Assembly (NCBI GenBank): GCA_902801475.1
Contig: CADCIO010000016.1
Coordinates: 1 to 64,000 of the forward strand
Source: an uncultured Bacteroidales bacterium
GTDB lineage: Bacteria > Bacteroidota > Bacteroidia > Bacteroidales > Bacteroidaceae
Reading direction: 5' to 3'
Length of the DNA stretch: 64,000 nt
The notes under the pieces were generated by a model. The model searched no databases, had not been told where the DNA came from, and saw nothing but the letters and a program-made list of their open reading frames with translations. The position numbers and the translations under genes are program-made. Every line of letters starts with the position of its first letter. Within the stretch, counting starts at the first letter, position 1. This document shows positions 44,174 to 52,941 of the stretch, one piece after another.

Positions 44174-46273
44174 ATGAAGACAAGATATGTGATGCTGTCA
44201 TTGTTGTGCTATGCCATGATGATGACAGCACAAAACCATCGTATCGTGGACGGTGGTAAGCAGGCGGGAGATAGCACGGATGTATTTTACCGCCATTTGG
44301 AGTTGAACGAGGTGATGGTAACGGGTGTGACAGGCGACACGAAGCTGAAGCATTCGACGGCACCCATATCAGTGGTGACAGGAAAAGAACTCCGTCAGAC
44401 CACCTCGACCAACGTGATTGATGCTGTGGCGAAGCAGCCGGGAATGGCACAAGTGACCACGGGCGGCGGTATCTCAAAACCTATCATCAGAGGTTTGGGC
44501 TATAACCGCATTATCGTGATGAACGAGGGAGTGCGACAGGAGGGTCAGCAGTGGGGTGATGAACATGGTGTGGAAGTGGATGGCAATGGTGTCGGCTCTG
44601 TAGAGATACTGAAGGGTCCAGCCTCGCTGATGTATGGTTCGGATGCGATGGCGGGTGTGCTGATTCTGCATGATGCACCATCGCCGATGGAGGGCGAAGT
44701 GCGAGCGAACATCAGCACGGAGTACCAAACGAACAACGGATTGTTTGCTTACTCGCTGAATGGGGCTGGCAATCATGGCGGTTTTGTGTGGGATGCACGT
44801 TTTTCGGACAAGATGGCGCATGCCTATAAGAATAAGTACGACGGCTATGTGGCTGGTTCGCAGTTCAGGGAACGGGCTGGCAGACTGATGATAGGACTGG
44901 ATAAGCGGTGGGGACATTCGCACCTGACTTGGACTTGCTTCCACCTTACTCCCAGCATTATCGAAGGTGAACGTGACGAGGAGACGGGAGCGTTGGAGTG
45001 GGCGACTGACTGTCACAAGACATACTCGAAGACGTTGCCTTTCCAGCAGGTGAAGCACTATAAGGCTGTGTGGGATAACTCGCTGAATATGTCCAAGGGT
45101 TTTCTGAAGGCGATTGTGGGTTATCAGCAGAACAGGCGACAGGAGTTTGAGGAAAGTGCGGATGACTATGAGGTGTTCTTCAAACTGCATACGGTCACGT
45201 ATGATGTGCGATATCTGACACACGAGTTTGACGGTTGGAAATTGGCGGTTGGTGTGAACGGTATGTGGCAAAAGTCGCAGAACTTGGGTGAAGAGGCGCT
45301 GATACCAGAGTACAGGTTGTTCGACTTTGGCGGTTATGGTACTGTGAGCAAGGAGTGGGAGCGTTGGACGGTGAACGGAGGAGTTCGTTATGACACCCGT
45401 CATCTGAAGTACGACCAGAAAAAGAACTATGACGGAGTGACCGGTAGTGTGGGTGCCGTGTGGAATGCGAATGAGCATCTGGATGTGAGGATGAATGTGG
45501 CACGTGGATTCCGTGCGCCCAACATGAGCGAACTGGGGGCTGACGGTGTGCATGAGGGAACGGTGCGTTATGAGCTGGGCAGCGCCAACCTGAAGTCAGA
45601 GTACAGTTGGCAGGCAGATCTTGGTGTGGATTTCACCTCACACTATGTGTCGGCACAGCTGGCGCTCTTTGCCAACAGAATCAGCAACTACATCTTCACG
45701 AAACGTGTTGATGTGGTGATGGAAGAGGGGTATAACACCTACCAATATACGCAAGGCGATGCCCGACTGCTGGGTTTTGAGGCAGGAGTGGATGTACACC
45801 CAATTCACCGTCTGCACGTTGGCAACACCTTCTCCTACGTGGATGCCCGACAGCTGAACCAACCGGAGGAGACGCGCTATCTGCCTTTCACGCCAGCACC
45901 ACGCTGGACATCAGAGGTGAAGTATGAGATTACGCATCACGGCAAGTGGCTGAACAATGCCTATGTGGCGTTGGGACTGGAGTGCTATCTGCGTCAGAAC
46001 CACTACTACAAGGCAGACCAGACGGAGACGGCTACACCCAGTTATACGCTCATGAACCTTTCGGCAGGAACAGACCTGATGATACGAAAGAAGAAGGTGG
46101 CAGAGCTGTATGTGACAGCTGACAACCTCTTCAATCGAGCCTATCAGAGCCACCTGAGCCGACTGAAATACACAGACGTGAATGTGGCGACAGGACGGAT
46201 GGGTGTATATAACATGGGCAGAAATGTGGTGATGAAGGTAGTGGTGCCCTTAGTGTTTGAAACAAAGCAATAG
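44174..46273 (+). CDS. TonB-dependent outer-membrane receptor
   Basis: The ATG at 44174 opens a signal peptide (MKTRYVMLSLLCYAMMMTAQ); the product is 699 residues. The plug domain is clear (APISVVTGKELRQTTSTNVI; KPIIRGLGYNRIIVMNEGV; VEILKGPASLMYGSDAMAGV), followed by a 22-strand barrel. It lacks the CarboxypepD_reg N-terminal extension and SusD partner of glycan importers, so it is a classic siderophore/metal-type receptor. With the His/Cys-rich gene upstream, a metal or metal chelate is the best guess. Confidence 0.93.
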   Translation: MKTRYVMLSLLCYAMMMTAQNHRIVDGGKQAGDSTDVFYRHLELNEVMVTGVTGDTKLKHSTAPISVVTGKELRQTTSTNVIDAVAKQPGMAQVTTGGGISKPIIRGLGYNRIIVMNEGVRQEGQQWGDEHGVEVDGNGVGSVEILKGPASLMYGSDAMAGVLILHDAPSPMEGEVRANISTEYQTNNGLFAYSLNGAGNHGGFVWDARFSDKMAHAYKNKYDGYVAGSQFRERAGRLMIGLDKRWGHSHLTWTCFHLTPSIIEGERDEETGALEWATDCHKTYSKTLPFQQVKHYKAVWDNSLNMSKGFLKAIVGYQQNRRQEFEESADDYEVFFKLHTVTYDVRYLTHEFDGWKLAVGVNGMWQKSQNLGEEALIPEYRLFDFGGYGTVSKEWERWTVNGGVRYDTRHLKYDQKKNYDGVTGSVGAVWNANEHLDVRMNVARGFRAPNMSELGADGVHEGTVRYELGSANLKSEYSWQADLGVDFTSHYVSAQLALFANRISNYIFTKRVDVVMEEGYNTYQYTQGDARLLGFEAGVDVHPIHRLHVGNTFSYVDARQLNQPEETRYLPFTPAPRWTSEVKYEITHHGKWLNNAYVALGLECYLRQNHYYKADQTETATPSYTLMNLSAGTDLMIRKKKVAELYVTADNLFNRAYQSHLSRLKYTDVNVATGRMGVYNMGRNVVMKVVVPLVFETKQ

Positions 46274-46299
46274 TAAATCGTCAAATAGTAAATATTCTT

Positions 46300-46836
46300 A
46301 TGGCAAACTTTATCGAAAAGACACTGGAACCAGGCGAGAAGGTCATCTTCAAGGGAAGACTGCACTGGTCGTACAATTTTCGCTACACGGCGTGGGGCTT
46401 CCTGCTCATTCTGCTGAGTGTGGCAGGTATGGTGGTCATTGCTTATACGCACTACAATGACTTCAACAACAACATGCTGGCACTTTTCTGCCTGTGTGTG
46501 GTAGTATGTTTGGTGGGCATCGGACTCATTGGTTTTGGCTACTTTATCCGGAACCGCACGGAGTTTGCCATCACAAACAACCGCTTCATCCAGAAGGATG
46601 GTATCTTCGACATCAAAATGACGGAGATACCACTCTTCAAGGTGGAGACGGTGAACTTCTACCAGACCTTCTTCGAAAGGATGCTGAAGACGGGTGCCAT
46701 CGAATTGGTAGGTAGTGGCGGTACAGCCCACAGAGTGGAGTTTGTACAGCACCCCTATGAGGTTAGGAACATGATTGCAACCTACATGAAGAAGAAGGAA
46801 GCGACAGCAGCATCTGAACCAGCGACAGTGGAATGA
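46300..46836 (+). CDS. PH-domain (bPH2/DUF304-like) membrane protein
   Basis: The product has 178 residues. After EKTLEPGEKVIFKGRLHWSY come two transmembrane segments (about 28-50 and 62-84), then the bacterial PH domain: EFAITNNRFIQKDGIFDIKM and PLFKVETVNFYQTFFERML. Such proteins are inner-membrane anchored and of unknown role. The stop overlaps the phosphoesterase ATG (ATGA). Confidence 0.85.
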   Translation: MANFIEKTLEPGEKVIFKGRLHWSYNFRYTAWGFLLILLSVAGMVVIAYTHYNDFNNNMLALFCLCVVVCLVGIGLIGFGYFIRNRTEFAITNNRFIQKDGIFDIKMTEIPLFKVETVNFYQTFFERMLKTGAIELVGSGGTAHRVEFVQHPYEVRNMIATYMKKKEATAASEPATVE

Positions 46837-47351
46837 AAAGGATAGGATTACTTTCCGACACCCACGGGTGTTGGGATGAGCGGTACGAAAAGTACTTCAA
46901 GGAGTGTGACGAGATTTGGCATGCGGGCGACATCGGTTCAATGGAGGTGGCAGACCGTTTGGCAAAGATTGCTCCCTTGCGTGCTGTGTATGGCAATATC
47001 GACAGCGGGGATGTACGCATCAAGTTTCCAGAGGTGTATCGATGGAAATGTGAAGAGGTGGATGTGCTGATGAAGCATATCGGAGGCTATCCAGGCAAGT
47101 ATGATGCCAGTATCCGGCGCCAAATCTATGCCAATCCACCCCAACTCTTCATTTCAGGACACTCTCATCTGTTGAAGGTGATGAATGACCCCACCATCAA
47201 ATGTCTGCACATCAATCCTGGTGCCGCAGGACGCTATGGCTTCCACGAAGTGCGCACTTTGGTGCGTTTCGTCATTGATGGTAGGGACATCAAAGATTTG
47301 GAGGTGGTGGAGCTGAACGATGCTCCCAAAGTAGTCAAGCCACACGCTTGA
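46833..47351 (+). CDS. YfcE/MJ0936-type metallophosphoesterase
   Basis: The product has 172 residues. Calcineurin-like metal ligands: LLSDTHG (Asp, His), WHAGDIGS (Asp), AVYGNID (Asn) and FISGHSH (His). This small family hydrolyses phosphodiesters in vitro; natural substrates are unknown. Translation is coupled to the PH gene by ATGA. Its last 17 bp overlap the tail of the convergent minus-strand gene. Confidence 0.9.
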   Translation: MKRIGLLSDTHGCWDERYEKYFKECDEIWHAGDIGSMEVADRLAKIAPLRAVYGNIDSGDVRIKFPEVYRWKCEEVDVLMKHIGGYPGKYDASIRRQIYANPPQLFISGHSHLLKVMNDPTIKCLHINPGAAGRYGFHEVRTLVRFVIDGRDIKDLEVVELNDAPKVVKPHA

Positions 47352-47706
47352 GGAGGGTACAACGAATGTTGTACGCACACCACCAGCTGGTGTCTTGGTA
47401 GTATTTAATGCTGGAACCGATGCAGGTGAAGATTTTTGCGATAGAAATTCTCTCGCTGCAACGGTAGCATCCTGGATTCCGGTCGTTCTCCCAAATGATT
47501 TCCTGTTCAGAGATCATGTGCTCGCTGACCACATAGGTGACACCACGAGCTACAAATCGGTGGCATGCATGGTCAACATAAGGGAGTCGGAGCGCAATCT
47601 TGATTTTTGGACACAGAGTTTCTACACATGCATGGGATGGTGCCATGATGGTGGCTTCATCCCCAGTCTTGAGATTTTCGAGTTTGATTAGATAATACAT
47701 ACTCAA
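47335..47706 (-). CDS. Small pRiA4b ORF-3-like protein
   Basis: The product has 123 residues (Met3, 47700, is an equally good start). MYYLIKLENLKTGDE, DHACHRFVARGVTYVV and SIKYYQDTSWWCAYNIRC line up with the strand-helix-strand and the usual YEYDFGDxWxHxI motif of pRiA4b ORF-3-like proteins. The acidic DFGD and His residues of that motif are changed here, so it is divergent or decaying. The function of the family is unknown. Cys content is high (7). It reads toward the phosphoesterase gene. Confidence 0.5.
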   Translation of the reverse strand: MSMYYLIKLENLKTGDEATIMAPSHACVETLCPKIKIALRLPYVDHACHRFVARGVTYVVSEHMISEQEIIWENDRNPGCYRCSERISIAKIFTCIGSSIKYYQDTSWWCAYNIRCTLLKRVA

Positions 47707-47731
47707 TAAACATTTTTAAAGTGAAACATGT

Positions 47732-47763
47732 GTGGGTACATGAAGATGTGCCCACGTTTTTTT
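47732..47763 (+). terminator. Plus-strand terminator
   Basis: A 9-bp stem (GTGGGTACA / TGTGCCCAC, one G-U pair) with loop TGAAGA is followed by seven Ts. It can end transcription of the TonB-PH-phosphoesterase run, but it lies about 380 bp past that run's last stop, so the transcript would be antisense to the whole pRiA4b-like gene. Confidence 0.7.
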
Positions 47764-47879
47764 GAAAAAGAAAAGGGGGTGTAACAGAATGTCAAAGAAC
47801 ACATCGTTGGCTGTCCTCCCTGCCGCAATGGCAGTTTGGGCAATGACACAAACGCAATACACAATGGGTGACTACAACG

Positions 47880-47951
47880 CTAATGCGTGTTGCATCTCTC
47901 CCAAGCATCCCCTGCAGGGCGCCAATTGCGATTTGTCATAGATGTGTTCAT
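47880..47951 (-). CDS. Possible 23-residue small ORF in the leader of the pRiA4b-like gene
   Basis: MNTSMTNRNWRPAGDAWERC plus three residues, on the minus strand between a consensus -7 box (48003-48010) and the pRiA4b-like gene. No SD is seen and nothing supports translation besides position and an intact frame. The rest of 47764-48065 holds small dyads (for example CTGCC/GGCAG near 47820) and no other gene. Confidence 0.2.
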   Translation of the reverse strand: MNTSMTNRNWRPAGDAWERCNTH

Positions 47952-48002
47952 AAAAAAAACGTTTATTGAGCCAAATACCCTTCGTTTGTTCGAAAGGTGC
48001 GG

Positions 48003-48010
48003 CAAAGGTA
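48003..48010 (-). promoter_or_regulatory. -7 box upstream of the pRiA4b-like gene
   Basis: TACCTTTG on the minus strand. The implied leader before the gene at 47706 is about 290 nt. No -33 match. Confidence 0.45.
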
Positions 48011-48065
48011 GAGCTTATTGTGTGATGAAATCGTAGGAAAATCCCTAAACGATGGGGGAAATTCC

Positions 48066-49103
48066 TTATTGTAAGCGCTGAACGAAGGCTTTCAGCTTTT
48101 CCCACACCAATTCTTGTGTGATGAGATTGTATTGCTGTGGCTTGTCCATCTTGGCCAAAGTCTGAGCGTCGGCAAGGTCTGTGGCAGCAATACCTTCGGC
48201 TGGCACGCTGTTCTGGGGCAACCAGACGGACTTGTTGTTGCCAGGAGCGCAGATGACCAGCGATGGACAGCCTGTAGCATGCATGATATGACGTGCTCCT
48301 CCCTCGTTGCCGAAAAAGAGGGTCATGAAATAACCCATCGCCACCAATTCTCTGGATGAACGTGCCTGTACGTCGATGAAGACCTGTTGAGGCTTACCCA
48401 GTTTCTCATAGACACGGAAAGCATTGGTCTTCTCTTGTCCAGGGGCATAGTTGAAGATGATTTGCCAATCGGGAAACTGCTTGATGAATTGGTCAAGCAC
48501 CCATACCATACGATCTTCGTCCCACACTTTGGAAGCCAGTTTGGCTGTGACATTCGCCAGCATGATGGGTTTCGAAAGGTCGATGCCCTGCTGTTGCAGA
48601 TAGGTACCAAAGGTCTGCTTCTCTTCCTCTGTGATATGAAGGGTGAACTCCTTGACAGGCTCAATGGGTTTGAGGGTGTTGAGAGGTGACGCGAAACTAA
48701 CATCGTGCTCCACCATCGACTTGCTGCCACAAGGAGGAATCATGTGGTTGAACGCCAGTCGGGTATAACCTTTCTTCACACCAATACGATAAGGCGTGTG
48801 GGGTGAGAAACGTGCAAACAGCATGGTGTTGGCCGTGCTGCGCATGTCGATGATGACATCATAATGGGTGTGATGCACTATCTGCCACACCCGTTTCAGG
48901 TAGTGAACGAAGTGGTGGCGCTCCTCATCAGAGAACGTGATGATGCGGTCGATGGAAGGGTGCCCTTGGAACAAAGGAGCAATCTTCTCATTCAGCACAA
49001 AATGAATCTGCGCCTCAGGAAAATTGTGGCGCAATGTGTTGAGCAGCGACGTGGCGAGAATCGCATCGCCCATCTGACGAAATCGTACGACAAGTATATT
49101 CAT
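48066..49103 (-). CDS. Glycosyltransferase family 9 (heptosyltransferase-like)
   Basis: The product has 345 residues in the GT-B fold. NILVVRFRQMGDAILATSLL is the GT9 N terminus; the C-terminal donor site includes FFGNEGGARHIMHATGCPSLVIC. Members add heptose or related sugars to LPS/LOS core in the cytoplasm. The ATG is only 5 nt from a -7 box, so the mRNA is probably leaderless. Its promoter mirrors that of the divergent GT4 gene, linking it to the glycan locus. Confidence 0.92.
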   Translation of the reverse strand: MNILVVRFRQMGDAILATSLLNTLRHNFPEAQIHFVLNEKIAPLFQGHPSIDRIITFSDEERHHFVHYLKRVWQIVHHTHYDVIIDMRSTANTMLFARFSPHTPYRIGVKKGYTRLAFNHMIPPCGSKSMVEHDVSFASPLNTLKPIEPVKEFTLHITEEEKQTFGTYLQQQGIDLSKPIMLANVTAKLASKVWDEDRMVWVLDQFIKQFPDWQIIFNYAPGQEKTNAFRVYEKLGKPQQVFIDVQARSSRELVAMGYFMTLFFGNEGGARHIMHATGCPSLVICAPGNNKSVWLPQNSVPAEGIAATDLADAQTLAKMDKPQQYNLITQELVWEKLKAFVQRLQ

Positions 49104-49108
49104 GGGGA

Positions 49109-49151
49109 CAAAGGTAAGGAAAAGTTGACAGTTGACAGTTGACAGTTGACA
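49109..49151 (-). promoter_or_regulatory. GT9 promoter with four heptamers
   Basis: Minus-strand -7 TACCTTTG (49109-49116), then 7 bp, then four perfect copies of TGTCAAC reading toward the gene (49124-49151; GTTGACA on the plus strand). The repeats occupy the -33 region and no TTTG is present there, suggesting a regulator-dependent promoter. Confidence 0.65.
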
Positions 49152-49220
49152 TTTTTTTTGCTATTCGAGATGTTTTTTAGGTTGGAAAAGCGACAAATTT
49201 AGCTCCTAACTTAAAATAAC

Positions 49221-49263
49221 TGTCAATTGTCAACTGTCAACTATCAACTAATTTGTACCTTTG
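49221..49263 (+). promoter_or_regulatory. GT4 promoter with four heptamers
   Basis: -7 TACCTTTG (49256-49263) is preceded, after exactly 7 bp, by four TGTCAAC-type heptamers (49221-49248; the first ends in T, the last is TATCAAC). It is the mirror image of the GT9 promoter. The ATG starts 4 nt after the box. Confidence 0.65.
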
Positions 49264-49267
49264 CACT

Positions 49268-50350
49268 ATGAAAAAGAAAACTGTCTTGCTTGACTTGTGT
49301 GATATTGGTAACCCGACAAGTGGATTTGGTCAGATTGCCAAGAATTATGCAGCATGGTACTCGAAGATGGAAGATCCCTCTTTGAGGTTCCATTTCCTGC
49401 TGCCTACGGGTCATGACAAGAACTATGGCCCTTTGGTGGATGTGAGTTACAATCGCAGGAAGTTCAACAAGTATTTCCGCAAGGGACTTCCGACGGTGGA
49501 TTTATGGCACTCCACCACGCAGCAGCAGTTGAAACGTCGTCGTGGGAAATGTGGCAAGTTTGTATTGACCATTCATGACCTGAACTACTTGACTGAAAAG
49601 AACTGGATTCGTCAGCAGAAACATAAGATTGTCTTGCAGCATGCCATCAATCAGGCAGATGCCATTACGTGCATCTCAAAGTTTGTGGGGAAGCAGATAG
49701 AGGAGCAGTTCAACCTGAAGGGGAAGCCTGTCAGGGTCATCTACAATGGGGTGGAAGACATCACGCAGGAGCCTGAAAGCAAGCCCGCCTTTGCGACTGG
49801 AAGACCTTTCTTCTTTGCCATTGGACAGATACGTCCAAAGAAGAACTTCCATCTGTTAGTGGACATGATGAAGCATTTCCCCGATCATGATTTGTATGTA
49901 TGTGGAGACGACCACTTTGCCTATTCGCAGGTGGTGCGTGAACATATCGACATGCTGCCTACCAAGAATGCCTATTTGACTGGGAAGATTGCTGCAGAAG
50001 AAAGGGTATGGCTGTACCGCCATTGTGAGGCATTCCTATTTCCAAGTGTAGGCGAGGGTTTTGGTTTGCCTGCCATTGAAGCGATGCAGTTTGGAAAGGC
50101 TGTGTTTATTTCTTCTGCCACTTGTCTGCCAGAGATTTGTGGCGATTGTGCGATGGTGTGGAAGACACTCTCTCCAGACGATATGGCGAAAAATGTGAAG
50201 CAGCGGTTGGATCAATTTTATGAGGATGCAGCACAGGTGGAGAAGGTGAAGGATCATGCCAAGGAATTCAGTTATGAGAAGCATATCGCTACCTATATAA
50301 AGTTGTACAAGGAATTGTTGTCCTTGCCAAATGAAGAGGAGGGAAAGTGA
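49268..50350 (+). CDS. Glycosyltransferase family 4
   Basis: The product has 360 residues from the ATG at 49268, set by the promoter. GT-B fold: CISKFVGKQIEEQF, then FFFAIGQIRPKKNFHLLVDM at the linker, and PSVGEGFGLPAIEAMQFGKAV with the E-x7-E nucleotide-sugar site. It transfers a sugar in the cytoplasm for glycan assembly. Its stop overlaps the next gene (TGATG). Confidence 0.93.
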   Translation: MKKKTVLLDLCDIGNPTSGFGQIAKNYAAWYSKMEDPSLRFHFLLPTGHDKNYGPLVDVSYNRRKFNKYFRKGLPTVDLWHSTTQQQLKRRRGKCGKFVLTIHDLNYLTEKNWIRQQKHKIVLQHAINQADAITCISKFVGKQIEEQFNLKGKPVRVIYNGVEDITQEPESKPAFATGRPFFFAIGQIRPKKNFHLLVDMMKHFPDHDLYVCGDDHFAYSQVVREHIDMLPTKNAYLTGKIAAEERVWLYRHCEAFLFPSVGEGFGLPAIEAMQFGKAVFISSATCLPEICGDCAMVWKTLSPDDMAKNVKQRLDQFYEDAAQVEKVKDHAKEFSYEKHIATYIKLYKELLSLPNEEEGK

Positions 50351-51156
50351 TGAAGATGCCCGTTTCACTCATTATCACCACCTACAACAATACTGTTTCG
50401 TTGGAACGTTGTCTGAAGAGCGTGGCTGCCCAAACGGTGATGCCTGATGAAATTGTGATTGGAGATGACGGCTCGACAGAGGAGACCCGAGCGTTGATTG
50501 ATGCATGGAGGGAGAGAATCAATGCTCCCATTGTGCATGTGTGGCAAGAAGATAAGGGGTTCAGGGCTGCACGCATCAGGAACAAGTCAATTGCACAGGC
50601 TAAGAACGACTACCTCATTCTGATCGATGGTGATATTGTGCTAGAGCGTCACTTTGTGGAAAACCATCTGCGTTTGGCAAAGCCTGGATACTTCATTTGT
50701 GGTAGCAGGATCAGAATGAGGGAACCGTTGACACGTCGGTATATGAAGAGCAATCTCGCCACCGTCCCACTCCGTTGGTTGCCCAAAGACCGTTTCTTGA
50801 ACGCGGTTCGTTGTGTACCGCTCAGTATGCTGGTGGCAGACATTTATGGTCAGCACCCCATCGACAAGGGCAGGAGCTGCAACATGTCTTTCTGGAAGGC
50901 TGACATCGTTAAGGTGAACGGCTTCAACGAGGATTTTGTGGGTTGGGGACTAGAAGACAGCGATTTCATTGCCCGCATGAGACGGGCAGGGGTGAAGAAA
51001 CGCTTTCTGAAGTTTGGGGGCATCCAGTACCACTTATGGCATAAGGAACGTCAGCTCGTAGATGGCAAGGCAAGGAAACGTCTGGTGCAAGGTGTCATCG
51101 ACGGCAAAATCCCGTTCTTCTGTCCCAACGGATACAACCAGCACATCCAGCAATAG
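50350..51156 (+). CDS. Glycosyltransferase family 2 (galactosyltransferase-like C-terminal region)
   Basis: The product has 268 residues. GT-A features: VSLIITTYNNTVSLERCLKS, EIVIGDDGSTE, and LILIDGDIVLE with the DxD metal site. The C-terminal NMSFWKADIVKVNGFNEDF and GWGLEDSDF segments are typical of the glyco_transf_7C region, with a catalytic Glu-Asp pair. It is translationally coupled to the GT4 gene. Confidence 0.92.
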   Translation: MKMPVSLIITTYNNTVSLERCLKSVAAQTVMPDEIVIGDDGSTEETRALIDAWRERINAPIVHVWQEDKGFRAARIRNKSIAQAKNDYLILIDGDIVLERHFVENHLRLAKPGYFICGSRIRMREPLTRRYMKSNLATVPLRWLPKDRFLNAVRCVPLSMLVADIYGQHPIDKGRSCNMSFWKADIVKVNGFNEDFVGWGLEDSDFIARMRRAGVKKRFLKFGGIQYHLWHKERQLVDGKARKRLVQGVIDGKIPFFCPNGYNQHIQQ

Positions 51157-51190
51157 CATCATCATAGACACGCTCTTATCATATTAGACC

Positions 51191-52087
51191 ATGTGTATCA
51201 TTTATCTTGACTACGGTGGCAGCATAGCCAATCAAATGCAGACCCATTTCTCTGTGCTGTCGTATCTGGCTCACACGACAAGGAAGCCTCGCATCCTTGT
51301 TGTGACTGACCATGCAGCGGCTTATCAGCGGCTGGCTGACTGTGTCGAGACGATGGAGGTGACCCCAGAGATGCTCCAAGAGTGGCGTGGTGAGAAAAAC
51401 TATTCTTTCCGTATCAAGATTAAGGCTGTTCAGTACGCTGTTGAGCAGCTGATGAAGGATGCAGATCCACCAGCATCCGTCATGTTCATGGACAGCGACA
51501 CCTTTGCCATTGGCAATTGGGATGCGCTGTATGATGATGTGGAAGCTGGTATGGCCTATATGCAGAAGAATGAAGGAATGCCCTATCTGACTCACGGTTC
51601 TTCTCAGCGACTCTGGAACGATGTGAAGGGGAAGCGGTATGTTGGTATCACAATGGATGAAAAGGCTGAGATGTGGAACTCAGGTGTCATCGGCATGCCC
51701 ATCTCTAAGGCTTCGGCTGTATGCGAACTGACACTTCGCCTGTGTGATGAGATGCTGGCTGACGGCGTCCGTAGCTTCAATGTGGAGCAGTTCTGTTTCT
51801 CGTTGGCGTTGCGTCATCATTGTCAGGAGATTCATTCCGCTGAGCCATATATGTGTCATTACTGGGGCAACAAAGAAGGATGGAACCTGCTGCAAGGTTC
51901 GTTTTTCACCCGTTCTCTGATGGAGCAGCATACGTTGGAAGAAGACATGCAGCTCATCAGAGAGTTGGACGTGTCCTCCGTTCCTTACTACGTGAGGTCA
52001 CCCATCTGGCGCAAACGGTTCCTGAAGTGGATTGACCATATCGCCCCGTTGAAGAATCTACAATATCTGAAGAAAACAAAAGACTAA
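51191..52087 (+). CDS. Putative GT-A-fold glycosyltransferase
   Basis: The product has 298 residues of a family I cannot name. SVMFMDSDTFAIGNW carries a DxD motif. EMWNSGVIGMPIS and FNVEQFCFSLALRHH resemble acceptor and metal-site segments of GT8/GT32-type enzymes, and MCHYWGNKEGW has the late His used as a metal ligand in such folds. No signal peptide. Lying between a GT2 and LicD, it is most simply read as another transferase of the pathway. Confidence 0.65.
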   Translation: MCIIYLDYGGSIANQMQTHFSVLSYLAHTTRKPRILVVTDHAAAYQRLADCVETMEVTPEMLQEWRGEKNYSFRIKIKAVQYAVEQLMKDADPPASVMFMDSDTFAIGNWDALYDDVEAGMAYMQKNEGMPYLTHGSSQRLWNDVKGKRYVGITMDEKAEMWNSGVIGMPISKASAVCELTLRLCDEMLADGVRSFNVEQFCFSLALRHHCQEIHSAEPYMCHYWGNKEGWNLLQGSFFTRSLMEQHTLEEDMQLIRELDVSSVPYYVRSPIWRKRFLKWIDHIAPLKNLQYLKKTKD

Positions 52088-52092
52088 ATATT

Positions 52093-52941
52093 ATGCGACT
52101 GATCAATACTGCAAACTACGACATCAAGACATTGCAGGGAAGGCTTGTCCCGATGCTTGAATGTATTGACAAGGTGTGCCGTGAGCATCACTTGCGTTAC
52201 TATTTATGGGCAGGAACGATGCTTGGAGCCATCAGACACAAGGGTTTCATTCCATGGGATGACGACATGGACATCTGTATGCCGCGTCCTGATTATGACC
52301 TCTTGCTGGCACATTGTCAGGAATGGATGCCTGCACCTTTCGAGGTGGTGGGGCCACACAACCGTGCTGACTACCCCTACCCTTTTGCAAAGGTGGAAGA
52401 CGCCAGTACGACAGTGTTAGAACGTCCTGACTTCAACTTCCCAGAGGGCATCTATGTAGATATTTTCCCCATTGATGGCATCCCCTCAGATCCGGATGTG
52501 CAAAAAAAGCATCTGAAGAAGTATAAATTTTGGCGTCATCTGCTTTTCTTCCGCGGAAGAGACCCCTTCAAGCATGGACACGGACCTCGTTCGTGGTGGC
52601 CTCAGCTTATCCACAAGATGTTTTCCTTGAAACAGTTGCAGGATAAGGTGCAAGGTTTCATGACGAAGTATAAGTTCGATGATTGCGAATATGTGATAGA
52701 TTACGACTCTGTCTTTCGTGGCATTGTGGCGAAAAAGATTTTGGGCGATCCGAAAGAGTATGAATTTGAGGGGAAGATGTTCATGGGCGTTTCGGATGCT
52801 CACCAGTATCTGACAGAGATGTATGGTGACTACATGACACCACCTCCCAAGGAAAAGCAGATTCAGCATAACTTCTATTATATCAATTTGGATTTGCCTT
52901 ATCGCGAATTTGCTAAACAGAATAATATCAATATCTCCTGA
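52093..52941 (+). CDS. LicD-family phosphotransferase (first of two)
   Basis: The product has 282 residues. The LicD/fukutin signature is complete: YYLWAGTMLGAIRHKGFIPW followed by DDDMDICMPRPDYD (metal-binding Asp cluster from about residue 56). LicD enzymes move phosphocholine or a related phospho-alcohol from its CDP form onto a sugar. The gene starts 5 bp after the previous one and overlaps the kinase gene (TGATG). The activated donor is probably made by the nucleotidyltransferase at 56497. Confidence 0.92.
   Translation: MRLINTANYDIKTLQGRLVPMLECIDKVCREHHLRYYLWAGTMLGAIRHKGFIPWDDDMDICMPRPDYDLLLAHCQEWMPAPFEVVGPHNRADYPYPFAKVEDASTTVLERPDFNFPEGIYVDIFPIDGIPSDPDVQKKHLKKYKFWRHLLFFRGRDPFKHGHGPRSWWPQLIHKMFSLKQLQDKVQGFMTKYKFDDCEYVIDYDSVFRGIVAKKILGDPKEYEFEGKMFMGVSDAHQYLTEMYGDYMTPPPKEKQIQHNFYYINLDLPYREFAKQNNINIS

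Noticed and set aside
44474..45553. 359-codon minus-strand open frame
   Set aside because: Antisense to the TonB receptor; no domain and His/Ser-rich shadow composition.
51191..52087. Pseudogene or non-glycan gene within the locus
   Set aside because: The frame is intact, has a DxD motif and late His, and is closely packed with transferase genes; a divergent transferase is simpler.
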